Source: Dasyornis broadbenti (lineage: Eukaryota > Chordata > Aves > Passeriformes > Dasyornithidae). From it: a DNA stretch of 64,000 nucleotides. The stretch covers positions 62,001 to 126,000 of the forward strand of contig VZRN01001171.1 in the NCBI GenBank assembly GCA_013397935.1, given 5' to 3'. Made by a program: the position numbers and the translations under genes. Of the stretch, positions 35,889 to 50,533 are shown piece by piece. Under the pieces are notes generated by a model. It was not told the DNA's origin and searched no databases. It was given only the letters and a program-made list of their open reading frames with translations. The first letter of the stretch is position 1, and each line of letters opens with the position of its first letter.

Positions 35889-38800
35889 GGAATACTAAGT
35901 GATGAGTGCAAGGCAGGAGATGCTGCAGGTGCTGTGCAAGTGGTGTAAAGTGCCGAGAAGAGTTTGACACAGAGCTGCAAAAACTGGTTATGGCAAATCT
36001 GTGGGCAGAATTCCTGTTGTGAGGCTTTACAGTATGCAATTGTAGAAATCTGAAGGAAATATTCATATTCAGAATATATTTTGCATCTAATAGATAAAGC
36101 TATGTGATTACTGCAAGGTTTTATAGAAGATCTCTGCAAAATCTATTCCATACTGAAGTTTCCTGCTTTCATTTCTGTAAGGTGGAAGTGTTTTTCTTTA
36201 AATGTCTTACAGATGCACATTTTAATGATTTTGGTTTATTCGCATTTATGTCTTTTCTAGGTTTCTATTCCACTTCTGCTGTTTAACCATCTTCCATCTT
36301 GAAAAAAAGGAGCTCCCTGGGTGCCTGACTGCTTCTGATTTTGGGCTGCTTCACTTTTTTCTCTCCTGCTTGACTTGAGATACATGGTGGTATTTTTTTT
36401 TTTTTTGTTTGTTTTCCACTCACCTTTATTTTCCACTTAAGTGTCTGTCTTTGTCTTGATAGAGTGATTGTTAAAACTCTTTGCTGTCACACCAGTGACT
36501 TCATGGGCCAATTCTGTCAGAATTCAGGAGTGCAAGCTACCATGTTTCTTCAACTAAAACTAATTTTGTTGTTAAAGGTTTGTGTCCTGCACGGACAGGT
36601 ACTGCTTGCTTGAAGTAATTATTTTTGTCTGATAATAAGAAAAAGGAATATCTCCAAGTCACATCCAGATTATTTAGTGCTGCTACAAGTAATCATTATT
36701 ATGATATATTTCACTGTTTCCCTTCTATTATTGGCTAAAGGAGAGAAGGAAGAAAACCCTGTACGTCTGTTCCACTGCAGATGCTTATGACATGTAATAG
36801 GATCCCTCCAGAATAGGAGGTATTGGGTGGTGAGGAAAAACTGGGAAAAAAAAATAGTAACGGGAAGGGAGGTGTGTATTTTGAAAGTGGAAAGGAGGAA
36901 ACTGCTGGTTGACACGTGGTGTGGGTGGCTTGAAAGTTATTTATTCACAAGAGGTATGCACACTTAGTTGGAGCATCACTGAGAAACAGGACAGAATGAA
37001 TTATCATCATTTAGCAGCACAGATGCTGAAGATCAATTCTGGAATTAGCATGATATTGTCTTCATCATGAGAGTTGAAGAGAATAGTTTAAGACGCCAAA
37101 GGTATCCCCTAAAACACCTGTGTGTTTTGCTGGCTTGAAAGACTATACAGGTGTATTGACACCATAGTACTATTTATCCATCTCTTTTAATTTTTTTTCA
37201 ATTTTCTTCTTATTCTTTATTTATTTATTTATTTATTTAAGTTTAGGTTTTTGTCTTAGTTCAAAGTTACTGTCTTCTCTTGTGGTCAGGGACTTTGTAT
37301 TGGAACCATATAACATACTTGCTAGATGCCTGAACAGTAAGTAACAACAGGAATATTATTGCTGTGACTTGTTAAATGTTTTGCCACTTTTCAGGCCTTT
37401 GTTGACATGTCAGGGTTGTGGAAGTGCAGGTATGTTGTGCTGCTGCTGTGGGTTTACTGATATGAATCCGTTCATTGTTTTCATACTCCTTGCTCAGAAC
37501 TCACACCCTGTATGTTCTAAAATCCTTATTAGAGAAATTTGGGTGTAGAATATGTATGAGTCTCTTGTTCTGAGATGCTAGGAATTACTATGCAGTTTCA
37601 TAAGGTACCAAGTCATAATGTACCATAAGGTACATTAATTTAAAAAAACCCCAAAAAAATCAAAAAGAACCCCAAAGCTCACAACTGTTAGTTGCCTGAA
37701 GTCATACCAAAATTTTAACTGAGGGCTGATTAAATACTTAAGGAAACAAGCAGAATAATTTTAAATTGGAAGATAATTTTTTAAAAATTAGGTCTTCATT
37801 AATTTGGGGAAGCATTCCTTTCACTAAAGCTGTTTTCTTCTGCATATAGAAGTAAATGCCTAGAAGTCTGGGTGTTTTTAGTTGCAGAAACCAAAAAGTC
37901 CCTTGTTCATGCTAGTTGCTCAGATGTTTCGCCTCAGAAAACTGGGATGTATGGATAGGTGATTAGATATGGATATGATATAAGCATACCTTTGTGAAAA
38001 TGCTGATTTAGAAGGTGACAGTCTTAAAACACTTAATGTTTACTTAAAAAAACCAAAAAAATCTGCCCTAAACCCGCTAAGGCCCCAGAATGCTACAGAG
38101 AAATGAGGTATTGACAGTTAAAAATGAACTTAACACTCCATCTCCTGAACCAGAATTAGGAACCTTACTGGATTAAAATAAAATGAAATCGTTTTGTGGT
38201 GGAGTTTTTAGTTTACTCTGAAAAAGACTGGAGGGAAAGAATGTAGATGACTTTGGTTGTTTTTGTAGTGGGTTTCTTTTTTTTCCTTTTTGTTTACTCT
38301 TTTCTTTTCAGATCTATATATGAGATCTTCATTGATTTAGCGTTCAATGATTTCTCTCAAAAGCAAGTTTGACACATCCTAGTCTGTTTAATGAAGGTGA
38401 AATTTCTTTTGAAAATAATCATTATAAAGATTGTTTTTCAAAATATGAAGTCTTACTTCTGGGGTGACTAATATTAAAAGTAAATAAAAATCACCTTCTG
38501 TTTTTTTTTAAATTAAATCCAGTTTAAATGTCAAAGACTTAATTATAAGAACACAACTTCATTGTAAGTTGTGGAAGTGATGGCCATCTTTTATATTTCC
38601 TTTTTATCCATTTGCTAAGGCCACTTGAGTTACCAGGTAGAAGCAGATTGTTAGATTTGTAATGGCTAATTTTGGTTTTATGTCTGAATAAGCAGAGCCA
38701 GTCTGAATCTCAAGATATCTGATATATTATATCTGGAAGATATAAAAGAAAATTGGGCATTCAGCTTGTAACTCCAGTTGAGGGTACACTCCAGAGAGTT

Positions 38801-39359
38801 TCTGTTGTTTGACTTGTTGAATTTATAGTAGAGAATTAAGTGTTTATATGGACTGTGAGACATGTACTGATTCCCCATAGAAAGACCAAACCTGAAGCAT
38901 TCAAAACACTGAAACCTCCCCCCTGCACCCTCTGCCTTGACTTTAGACTGCCAGGGTGGTAATGGTTTGTCACAGTGAAGTTTCTGAATAAAATAAAGCT
39001 GTTAATAAATGACATGCATGGTAATTCAGTATAGTGTTCTAGTTAAGCATTTGCATCTTTCTGCCACTCTCATAGATTAGAGGGGACTGTTGAACATTAG
39101 TGGTAACAAGATGCACCTCATATGCATGCTAATGGATTATAACTTCTTAAAGGTGCAATTTGTACCTGTCTCTCAGTGGACTGGGAAGTGGTGCATGAGG
39201 AACAGATCGTTAAGCATCAGTAGCCAAGCTTTGCTAATTAGCACATTTTCTAGTGCCAACTCTCTTTGTCCACAGAGAATGTAAATTCTTATTTTCTCCC
39301 TCAATCTTTTGGGCTTCTTAAGCAATATATCTTCTCGACTGGAAGATAGAGACTGCAGA
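35889..39359. other. Unique AT-rich noncoding stretch
   Basis: Contains the (TTTA)n microsatellite and a strong pyrimidine tract ending in AG at 38310-38311, with a short 19-codon open frame behind it and no good 5' splice site. No gene or interspersed repeat was recognised. Confidence 0.5.
37216..37239. repeat. (TTTA)6 microsatellite
   Basis: Six perfect TTTA units inside a T-rich flank. Confidence 0.9.
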
Positions 39360-39640
39360 TTTGTAGTTTTCAATTCTCATGATTAATTGAAGAACATGCA
39401 TGGTTTATTCAAAAGCAGGGATGCTGCCAAAAATGATCTAATTGGTTAAATAAATAACCCTAAGCTTTTATTACTCAATGTGTTTTTTATTGAATTATTA
39501 ATGCTATATCACCCTCCAAATCAGTAAGAGTTAATGACTGATTTGCCTGAGGCTATTAATATTTTTCTAATCAATGGTAAATTGTTTGATGACTTCTTTT
39601 GCTGACTTGTAGCTCACTGTATTTGTTCACTTGGTAAGCA
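39360..39640. promoter_or_regulatory. Candidate conserved noncoding element
   Basis: A unique AT-rich block with many TAAT/ATTA cores (GATTAATTG, TAATTGG, GTTAATGAC, CTATTAATA, CTAATCAATGG), no open frame and no repeat signature, comparable in texture to 5820-6120. The enhancer role is inference and needs cross-species alignment. Confidence 0.25.
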
Positions 39641-42600
39641 CTGAAAGCTTTCACAGAAAGCACTGAAAAATAGCATCCAAATTTTAGCTTGTTTTAGTTT
39701 GTTTTTTTGTGTCTGAGGAAATGCATAATTCTGATCATAAAATTGATTACGAAGTATGTTTTTGGATAGGAGAAGCAAAAAAGAGGAAATATGTTTTGAG
39801 AACCATTTGTTGTAAGTGGGACTCAAAACCAGAGAAGTACAATGCATTTATTTAGTTCCTTTGCTGTGTAAAAGGAGAAGTAATTTGAGCATTATATGAT
39901 TTTACAGTGGTAAGTAGTATTCCCATATATGAACGGAAGTGTGCACAAAGAAGTGCTGCAGTGTAGTATGGAATGGTTCTGAGCCAGAAGTGCCCAGAAA
40001 AAAAAAAAAAGATGAAATAGGTTCTGACCTATGCAAGGCACTAAAGGTCTTGAAAATTATGTTTGATTCCTGTTTCTTTATATCTCTTTAGTTCTGGGAA
40101 AGGCTGCAAACCTTCACTAACTGCTTTTACGTACAGTAATAAGATAGGTAATCATCTAGTTAACTGTATCAGATGACCATTATAAACCTGTATGAAAATG
40201 TGACTATACTTCTGAAAACTACTTAAATAAAAATTCTTTTAAAACCAGAAAAACATTTTATGTTATTGAATGTTAGTGGATCATTTTACCATGTCTGTAT
40301 CCAAGCTAGTTTTGTTTAGACTTTTATGTTTCAAATGTTAACTTTTGTCCAGCCTGTCAGCTAATAGGTGGCTGAGAGACCACATTTTTCCTTACTACAT
40401 GTTCAAATTATTTTTTCCTGTTGTAACTTTTCCAAGTGGGCTAAACTGCAGCAAAACTGAGCCTCTTCCCTTTTCTCAGACCTTTATTTGAGAGTAGGGA
40501 TGGATGAGTAGTCACTAGGAGATGGATAAATATTTTAAGAGGAAGGAATAAGGCCGTGGAGTCTTCATGATGGAGAGGAACAGACTGTGTGTGGGGAAGA
40601 CAGCTGAGTTTTAGGAAATCACAGTATGGAAATCGGGGAACTGCCATTTGCTAATTCCTGCAATACAAGAACAGAGAGAAACTTGAAACTCAAAGATATC
40701 CAGACAGTAGTGAACTCCTAGTACTTGCTGCTGCATGAGGTAGGGGAGGCTATTGGTGACAGAAGAGATCAAAAAGGAAGTCTGTCTAACTCACAGGCAA
40801 CAGCTCTGTAAGTAGGTATTAGAAATACTGCCTTCAGCATCTCTAATTCAAGAGCTTTAGATGCTGGAGGAATAGGAAGGAATAGGCTACAGAAACTGGC
40901 AAGCCTGTGTTATTCCTGAGACTCTTCTCTTACTTCTGTTGGAGATGCAGCACTGGACTAGACACACCTTTGGCTTCACCCTGTGGGGCATTTGCCAGCT
41001 GCTTAGGGACTGTAGTATTGATGCATGGAACCAATTTGTGCAAAGAGAATTTGAAGTTTCTTCAGCTGCCAGCCATTGAAATTTTGTATGCCAATGTACC
41101 TTTTAACCTGAATTTGGGATCATTTTTGAGAGGAAAGGATGTAAAAGTGCTTCAGCATTCTGGTAGTCTATCAGCTTCCAATGCAACTTCTTGGGATGAT
41201 TGAAAAAGTGGATTTACCAAAGACAAGCTTTGAGTATGTGGAGTCAGAAAATACCCAAAGGATGGGAGGGGGAAAGTACTTTCTCACCTTTGTTCTTTTC
41301 CACTCTTGTCTTTTGTATGTGATATTACTGTTCCCATGAGAAGGTATTGGAGGCTTTATAAATATTTTGAGATTAAAGTAATAGCAGTGAATTAGATTAG
41401 AGTTCCTATGGCAGTTTTTGTGCATTTACATTTTTCATCCAGTCCCTATAGACTATTACATTTTTTTCTCTTTCTTGTTGCTAGGTGAAAGACCCAAGGA
41501 AAACAAAACAAGATGGTGCCTGCCCTCCCCATTTATTATACTCAAGAAACAGTAGTTTTGTGTGTGGAGGGAAAGCTAGGACTGTTCTCCAATACATATT
41601 TTTATACCTATGGCATAAGTTTATTTATAATAATAACTGAGTGGTATTTTTAGAAATGAATACTTTAAATTACTTACCATTTTAAACTCTGTTTCAGTAA
41701 TAAGCTGGTATGAGAAGTCCATTGTTTACATTAAGAATCAGGTCTGGTTTTGTCACAGAGATCTAGTCAGATTATAAAATAAACAGTATTTTACTCAGTA
41801 ACAGCAACTAAGGGAGTTGTTTTCTTGGCTTTTATGAGGATGGTTATCTTTTGCACAGACTTTTATGAAGTTCTCATGCATAAGTCCATCTAATCAGAAA
41901 TGTTCCACATTAGAAAAATATTGCAGTGGCTCTCAGAGAATCAGAAGCGAGGTTAGATGACTTGATAAGTCTTTTGCATTTTCAGTTTGTTATTTATGGT
42001 TGTGTGATTTAGTTTTGTCCCTGGAAGAAAGGTCAAAGAAAGACAAATGCGTGTGTTCAGAAAAAGAAACAAAGGTAGAACATGCTGCATATTTTTTGCT
42101 TTGCTCAATATATTCTTTTGGTTGCTACCTGGCTTTTGGTTATTTTTTCTGATGGTGCAAAGGTAAGTCTGTGTTTCTTGCATATTAAGTTTCTTGTGTT
42201 ATGGGGTCTAAAGTCTTTTCATCTTTTAAGGAAACATAGTGGATGAAAATAATCTTTCTTTACAATAAAAGGGTTGGGTTTTCAATCAGTAGACCACTAT
42301 TGTCTTAGCAGTTGATTTGCTGGATGATCTGCCAGTGGCTTTGGAATGGAGCTACTTAGAATGCAGCATTTTTACAAGTGTTTTAAACTCTTGCAACAGT
42401 TTTAATGTTAGGATTTTGGCTATTACAAGACACATCTACTTGCAAAAGTAATTTCTAGGTCCTTGTAATCAGGAATTTGAGTTTTCCGCAGTTCTGCTCA
42501 AAGATATTCTCATTCTGACATTAAAGGTAAGAAGAAATCTTCAAACAGAAATGCTGGGTCACATCTGTGAACTTTTTTTTTTTTTAAAGTTACATCCTGG

Positions 42601-43636
42601 TGGTCCACATTTAGAAATTCTTCTGAACCCCCACAGAACAGACTTTATCATCATGAGAAATTGGATTGTGGATCAAGCTTGTAGAGAGAGAGGAGTGTGT
42701 GCCTATATTTACATTACTATGCTTGTGCATCAAGGTTATTGTCTGAAGGGACATACCTCTCCTGAGGAGCAACAAAATATTCAGCATCTGTGCTAAGTTC
42801 TGGCCAGCTGGCACTTAGAATATAAAAAAACTCAATAAAACAAAAAACCCCCCAAACTTTGTTGCAACTTGCTTCTTTCAAAGAAGATAGTGGGAACTTT
42901 CTTGAAACAAATAACAAGAATGAACTAATTGATGTGATGGATTAGTCATAGCAGCAATACCACTGAGACTTATTAATCCAAAAGCCATGAATTCAAACAA
43001 TGGAAAATGGCATGCTGCCTGTCCATATTTGCCCTGTAAACATTGTGATCTGTCATCTTTGTATATGGCTCTACAGCCATATTAGGATTTAAATCTCCAT
43101 TTTGTCTAACATTTGGGCTTAAATTTTGGGCAGTAATCCTAAGAAATGTATTTACTATCAGACAAAAATTTTGCTATGCATTTTATTATATTATTCATAT
43201 TTTTACTTCATGGTGTTTATTTGCGCACCATTAAACACATAGCATATTTTTTTTCCCATATAATAATACAACCAGAAAGTTCTAATATTATTAGTCACAT
43301 GTTTGTGCAGGAAGAGAAGGTTCATAAAGCCAATAAGGTATTCTGCATTGAATTTTATTCAGTACTTTAAAGTGAGTTTTTTGTAGGTTTATCAAAATTC
43401 TAGTAATATCTGTCCTGGTCACTTCACCTGTTTCTGTGTAGCCCTTTGACCAGTCAGAGTCAGACAAGTCAAGCCGGGATTTCCTTTCCATGGCCCGTTA
43501 CTTGTCACAGAACCACTGGGTCCATCACACGGTTGATTTTTAACTATACTTGCTCAGCTGGCACTTGGCCATGCCCTCCTAGCTGCTACTGTGGGACAGC
43601 CCAGGTAGGGCACCTTAGTGTATGTTTCTTATGTGG

Positions 43637-43666
43637 TTGTTTTTTGTTTTTTTTTTTTTTTTTTTT
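43637..43666. repeat. T-rich homopolymer tract
   Basis: A T run with one or two G, ending in about 20 uninterrupted T. Confidence 0.85.
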
Positions 43667-46572
43667 CTCTGATAAAACAGGAACAAGCAATGCATTGTTC
43701 CCCTCCCTCTCAATATCTGACAAATCACATTTATGCTATTGACATACCCTTTAAAGAGCAATTCTTTAGTGCTTGGAAGCTGATTGTTTTCACCCATGTG
43801 AAATGGCAGTAATGCAAAAATCTACTTCATGTGCCTCATTTGAATGAGTTTATGTGAAGGTAGGCACTTCTCAACTCACTGTCGTACTGACTATATCAAA
43901 GGATATTGCACAGAAAGCTTTTAATATTTAATTCTCAGTTAGTAGGAAATAATGAAGGAAATTTGTGCCAGGTTGTAGTTGCTAAGTTAAGGGCCTCTCT
44001 GTTTACCTGGAAAATTTGCTTTTCTCCCCAGGTGTCCTTGCATCTTGTGCTGCTGAGGACCCCACATGAGAGACCATCTCTGGTACAAACAAACATAACA
44101 GCGTCAGTTAAATGAACTTGTGTTTTTCTCTTGCATTTTAACAAAAGCAAGCCATATCTCACTTTTAATCTTTCCCTCTGATTTCTTCTTGTTAGTTTTG
44201 GACTTCTTTGTTTTTTCTGTGCATGTATGTGCCCCTTCTGATTAGGGTACTGCTGACTAGCTAAGTTGCAAGCTGAGTGCACTGAATGCAAAACAAATGT
44301 ATTAGCTTAGTTCAGTGATGTGCAAATGCTTTTGCTGTTATTCTGCTGGACACAAGCTATCTGTAAGTATAACCATTGGGAGTCTATTTTCTAGTGCTCT
44401 GGGCTTTTGGGGAAATTGATTGGATTGGCTCCGATGCCAAGCCAGCATAGGTGTTGTTTTGTTTTTTTTCAAGAATATTTGGATCTTTGCTGGAATTATC
44501 AAGACCTCTAAAAACTTTTGTGTTTAAGAATACTAGGAAATGTGAAAGGAGAACCAGGAGATTAGATATACCTGCCAATTAAGAGCTAGAATCTGATTTG
44601 AAACTTCAAATACTACCTTGGATTAAGTGGTTTTAAAATACTACTTTTTTTTTCAAAACAAGTGATGATTTTTCCTTAGACTTCTGAAACCAGTATAGTT
44701 GCTAAGTTCTACTCTGGTAAAAACTGGATGAGGTATTTAGTCAGAACTGCTATTTCAGTACTGGCAGTAGTTCAGGTGTTGGCATTTGCTCTACTGTCCC
44801 TGCTTGAACTGTGACCCTACTAGGAATTGCATCTCAGCATGGACTGCGTCAAACTTTGTGCCTTACTGTGACTTGCTGGTCTGCTGTTCTAAATATAAAA
44901 GTGAAACCTGTATTTGTAACTTTCCTAATTCATAGTAGGTAGATGAAAGCTGTTTTGAGTAAATCCATTTAGCAGTATTTTTTTTCTCTTCCCCCTGCCC
45001 CCTTCCCATTGCCATGATGATATGTTTGCCTACTTTTTGATAAGTAACTGCTTCCTAGAATGTAAAAAAATGAAAATATGAATATCTATATTCAATAATT
45101 GGCTGATTAACTTATTTTTTTAAATTCTGATAATGGTTTTTATTATTGACACATAGTGACTATTACATAGTTTTTTTTTAAAGTACAAAAAAGAGCTTGG
45201 AAATAGTGATTTTTAACCTTGTTATTTCACGAACAAGCAACCTGTTCTATTGTTAGAGATGTATTTTGGATACTCTGACACTAGCTTCAGTCAGCAGTGA
45301 ATATGCAGCTGAACGTGTTTAGGCCTAATACAGGGTGTTGTTAGTACATCCTGAATGCTTTGGCACTTTCCCAAATTTATCAGCTGGAAATCATGAGACA
45401 AATGAAAATGGTTTATTACTGCTCTGTGATAATTGCTTCTTCCATCCCATCATCTTGATTTCCAGCTTCAAAAGAATGTGGTTGATGGTCTGTACATGCG
45501 ACTTTTGGGTTGTACTTGCTTCTTCCTCAGCCACATACAAGGGTATACTACTTACCTCTATATTTTACTGAAATGTCTGTTTGAAAGAGACGTTTTGCAC
45601 TGATAAAGAGGGGATAAGATAGTAGAGTCCAATTACAGGGACTTGTGGCTTGCAAGTTTTAGGCTAATTAAGCAGTGGTTTCATGGCAGTAGAACAGTTG
45701 ACTCACGAGGAATAGTGCTGTAAAGCTGATTATCATAAAAACATGGAGGTTAATAAAGAATTTTGGAAGATAAGAAATAATGGAACCAGTTTAATCTCTT
45801 GTCCTTTGATTTTTATCCTTGTTTTTCCATACAAAGTCGGAAGTGGTAAATGATATGTTTGTAGTGAATTTTTTGAACAGCTTGAACTGACTGGATTTTT
45901 TTTTCCTTATATACAAGATCTTGCTCCCTTCTACACTCAAAGGAGGCAGAAAGTACTGTATGTGTACTCAGAAGGGTGTCAACCCTTCCGATGTAGGTGT
46001 GAACACAAAGTGAGCCACCTTTGTCTAGTGTTTACTGTGATGTTTTAGAAGTTCAAGATGTTGGAGGAGCAGGGCATGCAAGATGACTGAAATCTTATGA
46101 CTGAGGAAATAGAATTTATGCAAAAAAATAAAGTCTTTTAGATTCCTAAAGCATTTGTAATCTGTTCAATATATGAAGCTGGAGAAAAATTAAACAAGGA
46201 ATGGTTTTATGAGGTTTGGTCTCAATAAAAAATAAGAACATTAAAAAAAAAAAGAGGGGGAACAGGATGCTGGTTTTAGGGAAAACAGGGAAAAGCAGAT
46301 ACCATGAAATAACCAAGATAGTCAAGCTGGAATAATCTGTGTATGAGTCTAGAAGAATAAGTCTAGATAATATTGATACAAAACCCAGTAAGGTCATTGC
46401 ACATGCATCACAGATCAATTTCATTTGTAAATAAATGTTAGTTCCCAAGGCACTTTGGAGAAAATTTAGTCTGAAGTTAAATTTGTGTTGTACAAGATGA
46501 AATTTCTGTCATCGTTATAGATGCCAAATCGCTCTTGTTTTGTTGAAGAATCAGAACACATCCCTCTCATGC

Positions 46573-46573
46573 N
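46573..46573. other. Unresolved base (N)
   Basis: A single ambiguous base with ordinary flanks on both sides. Confidence 0.98.
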
Positions 46574-48278
46574 TTATTTGGGAAGTCAAGATACAAGTGT
46601 CAATGAGCTGCTATATCCATATTGCTAGAAATGCAAATGATAGGGTGTGATTGGCTATATGAGGAATAACTGATCTTGTCTTTCCCACAAACTGTGTATG
46701 GGCTTTGGAAGTTGCCTTTTTGCAGGGCTAGTTCTTCCCCTGGTATTACTCACACCACAGGGGCACAGGTTTCTAGAAACTGTTGTTATCTTGGTGTGGT
46801 GCGGTATTGCAGACTTAAATGTGTGTTCTGAAGATGCTTGTATTATTTCACGTTTTTGCATTTCTCAAGTTTCCTATTGCTAGTAGAAGAACTGGAACTG
46901 CTGTTTGTTTTGACTGGCAAGTAGTAGTATTAATAGGCTGATACTGTTATGGATATTTAATGAGGAATATATTAATGGTTGATAACACTGAAGTTAATGC
47001 TTTGCATTTTATAAGCATTAAGTAAGTATTCAGTGTTTAGTGTTAAATGTTAAGGGAAAAATAGTGAAGCCTTCTTTTAAAAGAACTTCTCAATGGGGAG
47101 AAAATTTTTGTAGGTACTCTTGATTGCATGGTGATAATAGATACTAAACAACATTTACTTCTTTTTACCCCCAGTATCAGTTTCTTTATGCGTATTTTTT
47201 TTTAATAGGTGCATGTAAGTAATTAAGAATACATTGTATTTGCCCTGATTGTAATAGAAATTATTAGATGCTCATCTAGTTTTCATTAAATCAATTACTG
47301 TAGGTATGTTGTTGCTTCTGGTGAGACAGATTTTTAAAAATGGAAGTAGAAATATATTTAGTTTTCATATTATATGCATCTCAGCAAGTTTGTGTTTTCT
47401 GTAATTATATAAATTGTTAGGTATTACTCATTTTTGGCTGTGTGCCTAATAAAAGCATGCCTGTTCCTGTTTTTCATAATGCAAGCCAAGATGGGCAGTT
47501 TAGCAGGCAATCTCTAAGCTGACAGAATGCCAGCTTTATAGAGAAAAACACTTCAGATGCCTAAGTGATGAGCAGAACACTTTTTTATTGAAGCTGGGTA
47601 AGTTCAATGCATAGAAAATGCAAGTTAGAGATAACTGAGTAATACCCTCTTTGTATCCTTTAAAGCAGATATCGCACTGAAAACTCTTTGTTACTGCACA
47701 GAAACAGTCCTGATGTGGCATTTGTTTTCACCTGCTGTACACTTAGAGTAGCTAACCATCTGTGACTTTTCATAGTAGATGGTTGCACTGTCTTAGAAGA
47801 TACAGAGACAATTTGTGCATCTCTTTCTTAGCTTAAGAGCACAAATGTGGTAAGTCATGACGTTGCTGTCTTTTAAAAAAGAAAAATTACATTGAAACTG
47901 GAAATATTGTGAACTGTGTTCTCCTACATGCTCTTCTAATAAATATATAAAATTTATAATTTTTTGAGTTGCTTAGTGACAGAGAAGAACATTTTTTTTA
48001 ATAAGTTAAAAAGGTTTATTTTATTTTAGTGTTTTTGGTTGGGATTTTTTATGTAGCTCTCAATGTCAGGTTTTGTATGTACATGTTTTTAATATGTAAC
48101 ATACAGTAAGTGAGTAGACATTGTTTTATGTAGGAAAAATGCACTATAGAAACAGAGTTACAAGAGAAATGCTAGTGAAGGTAAGTGGAGAGCTGGGAAG
48201 ACTTATGTTGCTTACTTGCTTCTTGAAGAGAAAGATAAAGAGGAAGGAAATATGAAAATCCTTTGTTTCTGCTTTAGC

Positions 48279-48295
48279 AAAAAAAAAAAAAAAAA
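48279..48295. repeat. A17 homopolymer
   Basis: Seventeen A in a row. No retroposed sequence is visible upstream. Confidence 0.9.
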
Positions 48296-50501
48296 GAGTG
48301 TTATACAGAGATATCAGATCGTATTTTTATGTAAAAAAGAGTCTTATAAATCTCAAAGCCTTGTAGTATTGTTTTGTTTTTTTGCTCTAAGGTACGCAGA
48401 GGAGTTGTGTTGTGTAGCTTTCCTGGCATGTCCTTTTGGATGTGCCTGGTCTTGCTCCATTGTTAAAACTGGGGACCTGAGTTTCCAGAGCAGCTGCCAT
48501 CTGGCCAATCTCACCTCGTGCCATTCCTTCCACAGCAGCGAGGTCTCAGTCTCTCTGTCCTCCACTTTTTAACTTCTCTAAGGGTGATCCTCTGTGACCC
48601 ACCCAGACTCATAATTTATTAGTTTATCAAACTGTAAAAGTTAAATGTCTGTGGTTTATAGGCAGTCATCCTCTCCGAAGTATTGCTTATTTCTGAAGTA
48701 CAGCTGGTCATTTCTAATTGTACAGGCCTATTGTGCTGATCATTGTGACTCCAGTTCTGTAGCGTGACCAGCTCTTTTCCTTATATAAATCAGCTACATT
48801 AAATAGAATATTTTACCAAGCTTATTGAAATCAGTAAAATTACTGAAATGCTTAGCGCTGAATACACAGTTGCTTCTCTTTTTGATGTTCTTGTGATGTT
48901 TTAGAATGCTTTTCATTGAGATAGGGATGAAGTTGTCTCTCTCTAATGAGTACTTAATTAATATGAAACCACTTCATCTTCATTGGTGAGACTTTCTTTA
49001 ATCGTTGTGGTGTAAATGTAGCATAAATAGGAAATAATAAGTCTCATTTCTTGCTTAAAGGGATTTTGGACTTAAATTGAAAAAGGAATTATATTCTTTA
49101 TATGAAGAACCTATCTCTTGTTGTTGTTTTCTTTTTTAAGGATTTGGACTAATTTACTAGGCATTTTAATTTAGGAAGGTAGGGTCTGGCAAGTGTGTAA
49201 AGCCATGATACTTCTTTTTATTCTAGTAATTTTATTATTGTGTTTTCTTGCCATGTGCAACTTAAGTTTTATTTAGATGATAGAGCTTTTCATCCACAAT
49301 CCAACAATGTATTTATGCTATTCTGCTTTTATGAAAAGTGAACCTTTTCATCTTATATGACTGTATCTCTTTAAAGATCATATCTTTTAATATAAACAAA
49401 TTGAATAGATTGCATTTCTTATCCAGTATTTCCTGGGTTTCGCACTTACGATGGTAACTGAAGTCAGTCTGCTGTTTTTCTGTGATTTCCCTTCTGACAT
49501 ACATTGCTTATGTTGGGTCACTTACAGTTATTGGATTTCTCACCTTGCACTTAATTGCTTTGAAATATATCCATGGAAACACATATTTTCTGCATGGGTA
49601 TGCTCACTATAAATACTGTGTGCAGATATTTATGAAGGATATTTTATTATTTAATATTTTATTTTGAAAAGGTAATTATTGTAAGACTTGGTCTCTGACT
49701 CTCATGCTTGTGCCCTCAAGTAGAGGAGAAAAGGGAGATGTTTAATAATGAAGAGCTCTAATGAGAACTGTTCTGTTAACCATTGAGGAAGCCTGGAACA
49801 AGGCAAAATGTTTCCACCTTAAAACAAAACAATGGATGATGAATTGAAGAGAGTACCCAGGAACAGTGAAACAAGTCTGTCTGGTGTTGTAAACAACTGT
49901 GCTCTTGCAAATGTTTTTAAGGCCTCAGCAAATTAGAGTAGGGAGGGATAGGAGAACAGGGAAGGGATTTGCAGATGCTGATGTGCAGCATCTCTGAAGA
50001 GAGATGGAGTGGGAGGAAGAGCTGGTGATAAATTAGCAGCAGTGGCAGGTTGAAAAGGCAGGTTGGAGGTAAAACTGGCAGTAGGTTTGGGAAAGAGATG
50101 TGCTAGGAAAATGCTTGTTTACAGTCATGTACCCGAATGTGTAAGAACAGGCCACAACTGCATTTCACAGTTAGTGAAAGATATTGCAATAATTGCACTT
50201 TGTATTTCACCTCTCAAGCATATTTGGCATGGATGTGAAGAAATAGGCTTTAGAAAATGTGTATATTTTAGATAAAAGGGCTTCAGCTGCTTTGAGTATT
50301 TCAGCATGAGAATTGCCTGCATGCAATGTGACTGACCCTGATGTCTGTCATGACCTTAATCTGCAAAAGCCTCCAGCACATTAAAATATCAAGTGGCTTT
50401 GGTAACTGCCCTATTTTGGAAAAGCATGTTTCACTTTTTTCTTACCTGCTGTGTAAAGGTAGTGGAGATCACAGGGGAAGGGGTGCCTTAGAAAAGTGGT
50501 A

Positions 50502-50533
50502 AGGTAAGAAGTTACTGAGGTAAGAAGTTACTC
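50502..50533. repeat. 16-bp tandem duplication
   Basis: The unit AGGTAAGAAGTTACTG is repeated directly (50502-50517 and 50518-50533) with one mismatch at the last base. Each unit carries an AGGTAAG sequence that resembles a 5' splice site. Confidence 0.9.

Noticed and set aside
38312..38370. Strong pyrimidine-AG followed by a short open segment
   Set aside because: Stops after 19 codons and lacks a usable 5' splice site.
42492..42526. 35-base exon-like segment with AAAG-GTAAGA donor
   Set aside because: No neighbouring exon; too short to judge.
43935..44291. 118-codon open frame on minus
   Set aside because: Within chance length; no recognised domain or splice signals.
48134..48180. 47-base exon-like segment with GAAG-GTAAGT donor
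   Set aside because: Weak acceptor and no partner exon.
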